A stretch of DNA of 64,000 nt from Melitaea cinxia (Eukaryota > Arthropoda > Insecta > Lepidoptera > Nymphalidae): the NCBI RefSeq assembly GCF_905220565.1, contig NC_059416.1, forward strand, positions 11,966,001 to 12,030,000. The letters run 5' to 3'. The notes beneath the pieces were generated by a model. It had not been told where the DNA came from. It made no database searches and worked only from the letters and a program-made list of their open reading frames with translations. This document shows positions 55,364 through 64,000 of this stretch, in pieces (the first letter of the stretch is position 1; every line of letters begins with the position of its first letter). The position numbers and the translations under genes were made by a program.

Positions 55364-56349
55364 AAGGTTCTTACGGATACAAAAAAATGAGAAAATGGCA
55401 CAGAATATTTAAGAAAATGTAATGATTATTTATACTTCACGTGTTTAAAATTTCTCAAGATAGGACAGCGCCTGTCGGATTAGTTAGCATATAATTTATG
55501 TTATGTTAACGTAAAAAAGATGGCTTTGTAGAAACTGTAAAGATAGCTCAAAAGCCCGCGAGGACTTGACCTTCGTCATTTTATAAGGGCTAAAAGTTTG
55601 TTTAGTTCAAGTAACAATGATTTAATCTAATAAAAAAAATATCACGATAGGTTTATAAAAGTATGTTATTTAAAAAAAGTCACAAATGGGATTTTGTTCG
55701 CCTTTGGTACCTGCCAAAGCTACTCTACGAGTTAAACTTCATATTTGGCCATCGTGCATTGCTTCTAGCGGAAAATAAGGAAGGTCTGGCCCTCGCGATC
55801 TCTAGGCCTAATATTATATAATTACAGACATCTGCGGTCTTACTAACGTTGACATTTATAGCTACGTTACTTGATATTTATTATATAGTATTTTGTTCAT
55901 TCTACAAGACCTAGATGACCAGGCGAACTTCATACTTTCATATTTTATCGTGAATGTAACGATTTTATTTAAATTTTCTTTAATACTTTTTTATTTAATA
56001 GCAATGTGACGATAACATAAAAAAAGAATTATCTTTTTTGGCGCTGCGTTCGGAAGTCATTCCAAAGTTTATTGTACATATATTTCTGAGATTTATTTTT
56101 ATTTATATACTTAGTTGTTATTTCCCGTAACATTTAGGAGAGCACATGGGGGATTATCTTCTAAACTAGCACGTTTGATGTTGATCGAAAGGAACCCTAG
56201 GTTTATGTCACATAGTTTTAATAATTCTCTAAAAATCTCGTACTATTTCAAGACATATTCTAATATGGCACGCAGTGTTTAGGGCTTATTCTGTAAAACA
56301 GGACCTTAGTATTTAATTTCTGTTTACAAAAAATGACTTAGGCCCAAAT
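55364..56349. other. AT-rich stretch without recognised gene
   Basis: Nothing recognised. Confidence 0.3.
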
Positions 56350-56795
56350 TTGACTAGCCCGTTGGCGCAGTTTGTAGTGATGCTGCTTTCTGCTTCGGGT
56401 GGTTCTGGGTTCGATTCCCACCCCGAGTCTGGGTGTTTATATATATTTATTTCACACTTCAGCCTATCGCATTCCACTGCTGGACATAGGCCTCCCCAAG
56501 TTCGCGCCACACATCCCGGCCTTCCGCAATCCTCATCCAGCCTACACCGGCAATCTTACGTAGATCGTCGGTCCAACGGGCCGGAGGACGTCCCACACTG
56601 CTTTTGCCAAGACGCGGTCTCCACTCTAGGACCCGTCTTCTCCAACGATATATTATATATGACGATATATTATATATATTTATTTATATATGTATGTTTA
56701 TCGAAAAAAAAATATGTAACAATACCAGTCGGCTATTTCCTATAACACAAGCATTAAGTTGCTTACTTTAGGAACAGACGATCGTATATTGTGTA
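56350..56795 (+). mobile_element. SINE-C, split by an RTE fragment
   Basis: The head at 56354 reads GACTAGCCCGTTGGCGCAG, and the B box is GGGTTCGATTCCCACCCC. The body pauses at 56452 and resumes at 56686 with TGTATGTTTATCG, TAACAATACCAGTCGGC, CTATAACACAAGCATTAAG and AACAGACGATCGT. The head is tRNA-like; pol III transcription is inferred from the boxes. Confidence 0.7.
56453..56672 (-). mobile_element. RTE LINE 3' end, nested, with 13-bp target duplication
   Basis: TATATATTTATTT flanks the insert at 56440-56452 and 56673-56685. The minus frame reads RVLEWRPRLGKSSVGRPPA, then RWTDDLRKIAGVGWMRIAEG and RDVWRELGEAYVQQWNAIG before a stop. This is the C-terminus of RTE-type proteins. The bases encoding EAYVQQW are the same ones that form the tail of SINE-A. 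The piece is 5' truncated. Confidence 0.85.
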
Positions 56796-57665
56796 GATAT
56801 TTATTTTTGAATACTACGCGAAAATTAGACGAGAAAGAGTGCCTTAGGATATATGTGTTTACCACATGCGACGGCGAAGATAAATTGCAAAAAAGGGGAA
56901 AAATGTAGTACGGGTACGTTCCCCATCTTTGTATTATAGTATAATTAAAACAATACAATGCCCGTAGTTTATAACTTGTCGAAAACAAGAAAACAAAAAA
57001 GGTTTATCCTGTTTTCAATGTAAAGCACGATTAAGGCATAGCTGATGTACCTGCCCTACGTTTCGTTTTACATCAGCTTCCCCGTCAATACCTATAAAAT
57101 TGATAAGGAACCTCCTTTAAATTTCTCTAACAGCCTCTGATTGTCCCTTGCAGATAAGGGCTACTCCCCGTTCAACGAGGAAGATCAGAGTTTGCATAGA
57201 TTTACGCGAAATGCCATATTTTCAGAGACTTTAAAAAAGGAGGTTGTTTCCAATTGTTATATCATAACTTTTTACCGGATATACCGATATTATTGATTCG
57301 TTTTTTATTTCAATTCTCATATTCTAAGTAGGCTGTCACACAAATTATATTCCCAAAATTAGAAACGGAACTTGTTTTATATGCTGGAAATTAAACTCAA
57401 AATACTACATAATCCTTTTATTACATAGAGAAAGAGACCTATGCCCAGCAGTGGGAGGATACACAACGAATGCGATAACTAGATAAAGTGCTGTATAGTG
57501 TGTCTTTTTTGTATGTATTGACGTAAACAAACGTTGGCGGATCAAGACGTAAATAAATAAGAAGTCATAAGCCTCCGAATTCATTTATGTGAAAATTTAC
57601 TTTTACTGATTTAAAAAATGTCTTTTCTACATTTGTTAAGGTTCTTCAATTTTCAAATTGTATAG
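56796..57665. other. AT-rich stretch with scraps
   Basis: A D-like piece (AAAAAAGGAGGTTGTTTCC) is near 57233 and an RTE-like tail scrap (GAGACCTATGCCCAGCAGTG) near 57436. No gene seen. Confidence 0.35.
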
Positions 57666-58128
57666 TTAACTGAGGTAACACATTGGGAAATATCCTGCTT
57701 GAAATATGAAGCAGCCCGACTGGGGTAGTACCTCGACATTACAGAATATCACAGCTAAATAATACTGCTTTCAAGCAGTGTTGTGTTTCTGTGGTGAGTA
57801 AGGTGACCAGAGCTCCTGGGGGATTGGAGAAATGGCGTGAACTCATGTGTTTTGCCCATAGTCACCACGCTGGGCAGGCGGGTTGGTGACCGCAGGGCTG
57901 GGTTTGTCGCACCGAAGACGCTGCTGCCTATCCTCGGCCTGTGTATTTCAAAACCAGCAGTTTGATGGTTATCCCGCCATCGCTCGGCTTTTTAAGTTCC
58001 AAGGTAGTAGTGGAACTGTGTTATCCCTTAGTCGCTCTTACGACACCCACGGGAAGAGAGGGGGTGGCTATATTCTTTGATGCCGTAACCACGCAGCACA
58101 CCTAGGCGACCTAGTTGTATAAAAAATG
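57666..58128 (+). repeat. B-family repeat carrying a SINE-A
   Basis: B-family words run from AACTGAGGTAACACATTGG to GAGCTCCTGGGGGATTGG at 57829. They resume with GGCGACCTAGTTGTATAAAA at 58105. The middle of the repeat is replaced by SINE-A sequence. Confidence 0.65.
57830..58103 (-). repeat. SINE-A, 3' truncated, inside a B repeat
   Basis: In plus orientation it starts AAATGGCGTGAACTCATGTG, so the RTE-like tail is missing, and ends GATGCCGTAACCACGCAGCA. Loss of the tail with no target duplication points to a deletion or recombination after insertion. Confidence 0.65.
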
Positions 58129-59292
58129 TTCAATGTTTTTTATACCACTATGGTGGCAAACGAGGGCACAATCAACCTGATGATAAGCAGAATTTTTGTA
58201 ACTCTTTACCAAATTGGTTGTTAAGGATAAGAATTATTAAATAACAAGTTATACAGTAATAGCCGAGTTATAATGTTTCAATTTTAAAACATAAAAAAGT
58301 AAACCGCAAAATGAACCGCTGAAAAACGGCTGGATCAGTTCTGGCCAAATTTTTTTAAAGTTTTCAAGTAATTTGTAAAACTCTTTGAAAGTTGTAAATA
58401 AGTGGTGCTTATGGAATACAAAATTTAAATTGTGCGTGTGCAATTCACACACGTCAGAAGTGACACTTCTGAAAAGTCGTAGCAAGGTAGGCTGCGATTT
58501 GTTTTATTGACAATGATCACGGGCTCGTGATCAAGGTTACCTTACGCCAATACCAAGCGCCATGGAAAACGTGTCACTTACGCGTTTTGAGCAATATTCT
58601 ATCGCATTCTCTCCGATACATTAATGTGTTTCTTCTTTATCGTGACGTATTTTCGTTTCGTGATTTTAAAAATATTTTATAGGAAATACACAGACAGTAA
58701 TAAATATATTAACTCGATACTTCTATATGGAGAAACAGGCGTACGCTCGGCAGTGGGATGTCACAGACTGAAGCGTAATTAATACAAAAACTATTCGAAA
58801 TGTTATTATTTATTAGATACAAGTATTAAATTATTTTATGTTGAATATTGTTCTTATTAATATTTATTAATGTTTTTTTATATAATTTTCTATAAAAATA
58901 AATAAAATAAAGTTTTATCTCCGAAAAGCTGTGTGAAACTACTATAATTATATTATAAATATAAAAATAAAAGTTGATTGCAACTAATGATATTGATAAA
59001 TAAATATTATAAATAATAAATTAAAATTGTATCAATCAAATTGTAAAATATATTTGTAATTAAAATTCTTCATAAAAAATGAACTAAAAAATTACTAAAT
59101 ATACTGAATACTTTATCGATTAAATTAAAAAATAAAATAAAATATTTTACAAAACAATAAATTAAATTACTACACAAAAATAAATATTATCTAAAAAAAA
59201 CGACTAAAACTATCAAAACTTTTCAAATCAACCTAAATCAAATACCAAAAAAAAAATTTACACCTATTACAAAAAGAAAAAAATTAACTTAC
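58129..59292. other. Very AT-rich stretch
   Basis: A B-like scrap is near 58145 (CACTATGGTGGCAAACGAGG), a Helitron-like core near 58320 (GGCTGGATCAGTTCTGGCC) and an RTE-like tail scrap near 58727. If 59293-59440 is a first exon, this would be the start of its intron. Confidence 0.3.
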
Positions 59293-59440
59293 CAGAAAAT
59301 TCGTAACACAAGTCACAATATCACACAGATAACACGACTTAACTTCGCGAGACCACCCAGCGCGTCCGTACCGGTCCGGAGAGTGCACGAGACTGTCCAA
59401 CATTCAACATCTGAACCACCCCTTAGAACAAGGTTACTGT
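59293..59440 (-). other. Candidate non-coding first exon and core promoter of a host gene
   Basis: On the minus strand a GC-richer block (GGACCGGTACGGACGCGCTG and neighbours) ends in TTCTG|GTAAGTTAATTT, a strong splice donor at 59292. Upstream at 59464-59470 lies a TTTATAG box, and about 28 bp downstream of that an ACAGT word at 59436-59440 that could serve as initiator. No long coding frame is inside, as in many insect 5' UTR exons. The rest of the gene would lie to the left, possibly beyond this window. No downstream exon was found. Confidence is limited because a chance donor in an unrecognised repeat cannot be excluded. Confidence 0.35.
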
Positions 59441-59584
59441 ACCATTTAAGACGTCTACGGAACTATAAATTTTTGACACCCTTTGAAGGGCTTAGAACAA
59501 TAAAAAGTATGTAAAGAATGGAATTATGTCTAGGAATATGAGATGTAGAGTTTGAAAAGCGAAGTTGTAAGCGTTACTATATTT

Positions 59585-59785
59585 TTACGTGACTTCAAAA
59601 TAATGAGGAGGTTCTCAAATCGTATGTATGTTACCTAAAACTTTTGATCATTTGAAGCGAGTGGACCGATTTTAATGATTTTTTTGTTTCAATCTAAAGG
59701 TGTTGCGTACGTATTATGTATTCCATTTGAATGTAATTGAGATCTAACAAGTACTTTTCGAGTTATATCTAATAATTGTAATGGG
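59585..59785 (+). repeat. D-family element, 3' truncated
   Basis: ACGTGACTTCAAAATAATGA, GAGGTTCTCAAATCG and CGAGTTATATCTAATAATTG; the right inverted end is missing. Confidence 0.5.
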
Positions 59786-60804
59786 TATGTATTTACTTGT
59801 GTATTTATTTATTTTTTTACTTATATATTTATTTTTATGTTTATTATTTATTTGTGTTATTATTATTCAATTATTAGATTGTGGGATTCACTTTGTTTTG
59901 CCTTTTTGATAACCCTACTCTGTTTTGTTTTAAAATCTCTTCTACCCCAAGGTTGTCTAGAAGAAATCGCTTACCTAGCGATATTTGATTTTATGGAAAA
60001 TAAACAAAATAATACATTATAAGCAACATAACACTATGACATATTTCAAACAAGTTTCTTATAATTATATAATATATTGATTGTAAAATAATTTGGAGCA
60101 GAACAAAATAATAATAATAATAATAATACACAATTTTATTTTAATTAACATATTATGAAGACTTTATTTATTCGTTGCATTAATTAAAACAATAATGAAA
60201 TATCTTTAAGATATATAAAGTGATAAGACCTAGAGATTTACCTCTTATTCAAGAAATCGAAAGATACATATTATCGTTATCAATATCCTATCCGTGTTTT
60301 GATTTTATGAAGATATTGTTTTTATTGAAAATTGCAACGATTTCATTAAACTGTACAATTATAACAAAAAAAATATTGAAAAAACGTCAAATATACCAAG
60401 TATTAAAAAAGTTATATTTGAAAAATAAATACGAAAATATGATATTTAACCGAACCGAAAAATCTCGATTACCAATTATTTCTTATTCCAAAGTTTCCGG
60501 TACTAATTGCAGTCGAGTCTAAAATGATTTCAGTAGGTACCTACTTTGAGTTTCAGCGCTAACTAAGTCACAAATTCCAATAGACTCAAACTTCAGCTAT
60601 TATTTTTCATATCCAATTTTCTCAAGATTAAAAAATTTTCAGCTTATTTCGAAAAATTTCCTCGTAATAACAAATACTTAAACTGTATTAACTGAACTTA
60701 TAACAGTTCTAAGAATATTCTTTCACTGTTTAATAGAACAATGCTTAGCAGAAAATTACAAGTTGTTATGTTCACCGTAAATCAAAATTATACAAAGAAA
60801 AAAC
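59786..60804. other. AT-rich stretch without recognised gene
   Basis: Short A/K/I-rich frames (for example 60220-60522) look like chance products of base composition. Confidence 0.3.
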
Positions 60805-60816
60805 ATCTTTATTCGT

Positions 60817-60963
60817 AATATTTTTTGACTAACATATCAAAAATTGACCGCTCCTGCGGGGTTCGAACCCGCGTCCCCGACTGACCGTGTCGGCGCTCTA
60901 GCCAATTAAGCTATGGAACGATGTACCCGCTAGAGCGAAATTTTCGCTTTAAAAATCTTAAAA
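60817..60963 (-). mobile_element. tRNA-like SINE monomer with 12-bp target duplication
   Basis: ATCTTTATTCGT flanks the insert at 60805-60816 and 60964-60975. The insert is a single tRNA-like unit (60849-60920) with its left AGCGAAAATTTCGCT word and right TTTTTGATATG word. An A-rich 3' end faces the lower coordinates. It belongs to the same family as 4039-4433 and 21451-21925 but lacks the long spacer. Confidence 0.75.
60849..60920 (-). repeat. tRNA-like cloverleaf, monomer copy
   Basis: 72 nt with anticodon stem CCGAC/GTCGG, loop ACGGTCA, and T loop TTCGAAC. Pol III A and B boxes are present. One acceptor pair is lost (A opposite A). Confidence 0.6.
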
Positions 60964-61004
60964 ATCTTTATTCGTGTACAGATTTAGAATATTTTGCGAA
61001 TATA

Positions 61005-61300
61005 TTGGCGTGGCGGAGGGGTACCCTAGCCGACAAAACGTCCGTAACGTTAAAAAGAGTGTAAGATTTTTATGTGCAGTCATGTGTGATAGCTATACAG
61101 TGTCTAATGTCTAGTGATGACTATTATTATTATTACAGTTTGCTATTATTATTATTATATCATTCGATAGTTATTATATATTTTTATAAATCATTGTAAA
61201 TAAAATAAAGGTGTTAAGATAATTTTATAATGTAGTTTTATTTTTATTTTTATCGAATAAAAAAATCATAATAAAAATGTATACCCGAACAATTATTTTC
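61005..61300 (-). repeat. G-family repeat, inverted
   Basis: In plus orientation: GGCGGAGGGGTACCCTAGCC, GAGTGTAAGATTTTTATG, CAGTGTCTAATGTCTAG, ATATCATTCGATAGTTATTA and CCCGAACAATTATTTTC. These are reverse complements of the G words at 36085-36495. Confidence 0.55.
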
Positions 61301-61849
61301 TTTATTTCATATTCAGTTTTTTTTACTACCAATTTTATTATCATTCTTTTATTTAAAAATTTAGTGAATAGAACACTCATCCCCAATCCGATATACTGGC
61401 TCTATGTGACCTATAACAACAATCAAATATTCGACCAAATATTTTTTATCCTTAATTAGCCAAATACCCACAATAATTTAATATAAGAAATTCGGACGCA
61501 AGAGGCTCCAGCATTCCATAAATTATCATTCCAAGCTCATAAATACATCTAAATTGACCTAGGGTGCTTGTAAAATAAGATCACATCCGACCCTAATCTC
61601 GACGGACTCCGAAGAATCTGTTTCGTTCAAGCTTAAATACGCCAAGTGGATTCTGGAGGTTCCATTCGTTTTTATCTTAACGTGATGTATTGTCTTCGAT
61701 TGTTAAAATTCGAATTTAAATTATATTTTAGTATTGAATTTTATTGAAATTTTTGATGAAGTATTTTTTTGCGTCATTTTAATTCAGATACGTTATTACT
61801 GACATATAAACATATTTAGTGATAAGTCGTAAAATTATACGAATAGTCA
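61301..61849. other. AT-rich stretch without recognised gene
   Basis: Nothing recognised. Confidence 0.3.
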
Positions 61850-62055
61850 AAAAGCGAAAAATTACATACATATATTATCCAATCTCTGAAACGGCTGGAC
61901 CGATTTTGATGGAAATTTCACTGGCAGATAGCTGATGTAGTAAGGAGTACGGCTACTTTAATTTTAGAAATTCATTTGTTTTATAACTCTGCGAACTGAA
62001 CAATAACTTTTTTGTTAAATTCCACGCGTACGAAGTCGCGGGCATAAATAGCTGG
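61850..62055 (+). mobile_element. Helitron-like element, family 6
   Basis: CAATCTCTGAAACGGCTGG, TTTCACTGGCAGATAGCTG, GCGAACTGAACAATAAC and ACGCGTACGAAGTCGCGGGC, ending AGCTGG|T, which fits CTRR. A hairpin GCG-TACGAAGT-CGC precedes the end. Confidence 0.45.
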
Positions 62056-62092
62056 TATAAAATATCATATATAGATTTTTTTTAATAAGAGA

Positions 62093-62268
62093 CTAGCGGT
62101 CTCTATCCGTCTATATTTTTTACATGATAAGTAATCACCAACATATCATAGACTAAAACTTTCTCAGAAAACCGCTGCATTTTATGGTATAAGTATTATT
62201 TCGATCGGTTCAATACCTTTCACAATATAACTGAACAAAAAAATCGGCTCACCATTTATTAGTATAGA
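62093..62268 (-). repeat. Helitron-like element, family 8
   Basis: On the minus strand: TCTATACTAATAAATGGTG to ACGGATAGAGACCGCTAG. A single copy in the window; assigned by its termini only. Confidence 0.35.
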
Positions 62269-62368
62269 TATTCTATTAACTACAATATACTAAGCATAAC
62301 TCGTAAAATATTATCATGACAAAATACGTATAGACTTAACTTTAGTCACTCTCATATATTTTTTGTTG

Positions 62369-62574
62369 TCTTATATATAAAATTCTCGTGTCACAATGTT
62401 AGTTACCATACTCCTCCGAAACGGCTGGAACGATTTTTTATGAAATTTTCTGTGCATATCTGGTAGGTCTGAGAATTGGCTAACATCTATCCTTCATATC
62501 TGAAGGTTATAAAGGGGTGGGGATTAAGGGGGTTAGTAACCATATGGAAAAACAATGTTTGCGGGGTCAGTTAG
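62369..62574 (+). mobile_element. Helitron-like element, family 3
   Basis: TCTTATATATAAAATTCTCG, CTCCTCCGAAACGGCTGG, GGTGGGGATTAAGGGGGTTA and TTTGCGGGGTCAGTTAG|T. Copy of 23739-23956 with CTAG mutated to TTAG. Confidence 0.55.
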
Positions 62575-62589
62575 TATTTATATATAGCT

Positions 62590-63005
62590 TATAATATTAT
62601 AAAGAGGTAAAGTTTATAACTTTGTTTGTATGTAGGGGGTAATCTTCGCAAATACTGAACCGATCATGAAAATTCTTTCACTAACAGAAAGCTACACTAT
62701 TCAGGAGTGAAATAGGCTATATTTTATTGTAATTGAATACTAAATAAGAAAAAGATTAAAATATAATATCAAAATGGTAAATAAACTAGCGCCATCTATC
62801 GGTATTAGAAATCAATTTATTAGTCTTTCGACGTTATTAATTTAGTTTTATTTTAATCTATCGACGACTTTTTCTCGATTTTTGATAGATGGTGTTGGAA
62901 CAACATATTATTTATTTAAGTTCTATAAAATTTGTTCTTTAAAGTATGTTATTTGGTTAATATAATAATAATTAACGCCCAACAAAGTGGGCACGGGTCG
63001 GCTAG
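62590..63005 (+). mobile_element. Helitron-like element, family 9
   Basis: TTATAATATTATAAAGAGGT, TATGTAGGGGGTAATCTTCG and TTTCACTAACAGAAAGCTAC; the end is GGGCACGGGTCGGCTAG|T. The first half matches 17795-17966 inverted. Confidence 0.45.
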
Positions 63006-63239
63006 TAGCTTATATATACATAATTTCTCTCGTACATCTGCTTTGCAAAATAAGGTTTATTTATAGAGCAATTATAAAGAAATCCACAAACAATGTTACA
63101 TTTATCACTCCGCAAACTTAAAACTTACATTAAAAACTCATTAATAAAGTAGAATACAATATTTAGGAGCAAACTCTTTTGAAACACAAAGCAGCTTGTA
63201 ATATTTTAGTTATGAGATCGCGTAACAGCAAATCATATT

Positions 63240-63310
63240 TCAACCGACCGAGGTTCTCAATTAAACTGTATTTTTCATTTGTGTAACAACTTTTTACTGG
63301 ATTTATCTAT
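63240..63310 (+). repeat. D-family scrap
   Basis: TTCAACCGACCGAGGTTCTC and ACTTTTTACTGGATTTATC. Confidence 0.4.
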
Positions 63311-63315
63311 TTTGA

Positions 63316-63500
63316 TGGCAAACAAGCGATTACCGTAGCCAGGAGCTCTGGTCTCCTTACCCACCACAGGAACACGACGCTGCTTGAAAGCAGTATTATT
63401 TAGCTGTGATCTTCTGTAAGGTCGAGGTACTTTCCCAGTCTGGTTGATCCAGATTTTGAGCAGGATATTTCCAGCTGTACGCTACATCAGTGACGCTTGT
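63316..63500 (-). repeat. B-family repeat, inverted
   Basis: In plus orientation: CAGGAGCTCTGGTCTCCTTA, GCTGCTTGAAAGCAGTATT (hairpin), AGCTGTGATCTTCTGTAAGG and AGTCTGGTTGATCCAGATTT. Confidence 0.6.
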
Positions 63501-63547
63501 TTGTCGCCCTAGTATTAAAATAAAAAATTAATATTAATTAACCATAA

Positions 63548-63741
63548 ACGCTTTACACTCAACGGAACCCCCAGTAGGATTTTCTCCTGTGTTCCCGGAA
63601 ACATATACAATACACAAACACAACGCCCAGACCACGACTAACATCTATATGGTCGATACAAATGTCTGTCGTGAGCGGGAATCGAACCAACGACCGCTGG
63701 CGCAACAGCCAGTGCGTTAACCGTTGCGCCAACGGGTCCTC
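63548..63741 (-). repeat. SINE-D-related tRNA-derived SINE
   Basis: In plus orientation: TTTACACTCAACGGAACCCC, CGCCCAGACCACGACTAAC, GGGAATCGAACCAACGACCG (the B box inverted) and GTTGCGCCAACGGGTCC. Confidence 0.6.
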
Positions 63742-64000
63742 AATAATATCTTAATAATCATCTCACATACACAAAAAAAAAATAAAGTTAAATCTAAGAT
63801 TTTTGCTAAAAAGAAATAAATAAAGTAGTTTTATAGAAATAAATATCTTTCACGCCCGACGGGCGTATGTAACAGCCTTTCAAAGATCTAATTTCCTGTA
63901 GAGCAGACCTAGAGTCCAGCGAGTTTATGTTTTCCTTCAGCCTGACCCACTTCAAGCGCTCATATTCAAGACTAGTTATTAGACTCAGACGTATCGACTG
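63742..64000. other. No gene recognised
   Basis: The last 150 bp are more even in base composition (TTTCACGCCCGACGGGCG and beyond), but no frame or motif could be assigned before the window ends. Confidence 0.3.

Noticed and set aside
1..64000. CRISPR arrays, operons or prokaryotic genes
   Set aside because: Direct repeats here are satellites and microsatellites of eukaryotic type. No cas-like gene and no bacterial gene organisation.

Overview
This window looks like nuclear DNA of an insect, most likely a butterfly or moth. It is AT-rich and packed with short interspersed repeats of lepidopteran type: RTE-tailed SINEs, small Helitron-like elements ending in CTAG, R1-clade LINE remnants and a piggyBac transposon. 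It has no bacterial features such as operons or ribosome binding sites. The species call is inference from repeat style; no host marker gene is present.

Only one intact protein-coding gene is visible: a piggyBac-superfamily transposase (618 codons after removal of one 240-bp intron). It lies in an apparently complete 2.55-kb element with terminal inverted repeats and TTAA target duplications (26815-29376). All other recognisable coding sequence is dead LINE material: RTE-clade fragments (1-321, 10052-10148, 56453-56672), R4/Dong-like fragments (5566-5757, 40842-41500), an R1-clade 3' end with a clean target-site duplication (41798-42877) and a second R1-clade 3' UTR (53486-53610). A possible retrocopy of an unrecognised mRNA sits at 4498-4882. 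A GC-richer block with a splice-donor-like end (59293-59440, minus strand) may be the non-coding first exon of a host gene, so the desert to its left could be one large intron.

Region by region: 0-6 kb is a mosaic of LINE and SINE pieces with a retroposed tRNA-like dimer. 6-21 kb is AT-rich desert with scattered SINEs and Helitron-like relics. 21.4-21.9 kb holds a tandem array of a tRNA-like unit. 22.5-24.2 kb is a chain of Helitron-like elements inserted end to end. 26.8-29.4 kb is the piggyBac element, followed by a 52-bp perfect palindrome. 29.6-41 kb is more repeats. 41-43 kb is the R4-like relic and the R1 insertion. 47-48.6 kb holds a non-autonomous element with 181-bp inverted repeats, then five copies of a 117-118-bp satellite. 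54.7-55.4 kb is a hAT-like non-autonomous element. 56-64 kb is nested SINEs, LINE ends and Helitron-like elements.

The parts interact as a transposon community. At least two SINE families carry 3' tails matching the end of RTE LINE open reading frames, implying they borrow RTE machinery. Nested insertions with intact target duplications give a relative insertion order. The most unusual items are the 312-bp tandem and dimeric tRNA-like family with covarying stem positions, the intron-split piggyBac gene with three 18-bp palindromes, and the 181-bp TIR element next to a satellite. Family names such as SINE-A, B-repeat or D-repeat are local labels used only in this annotation.
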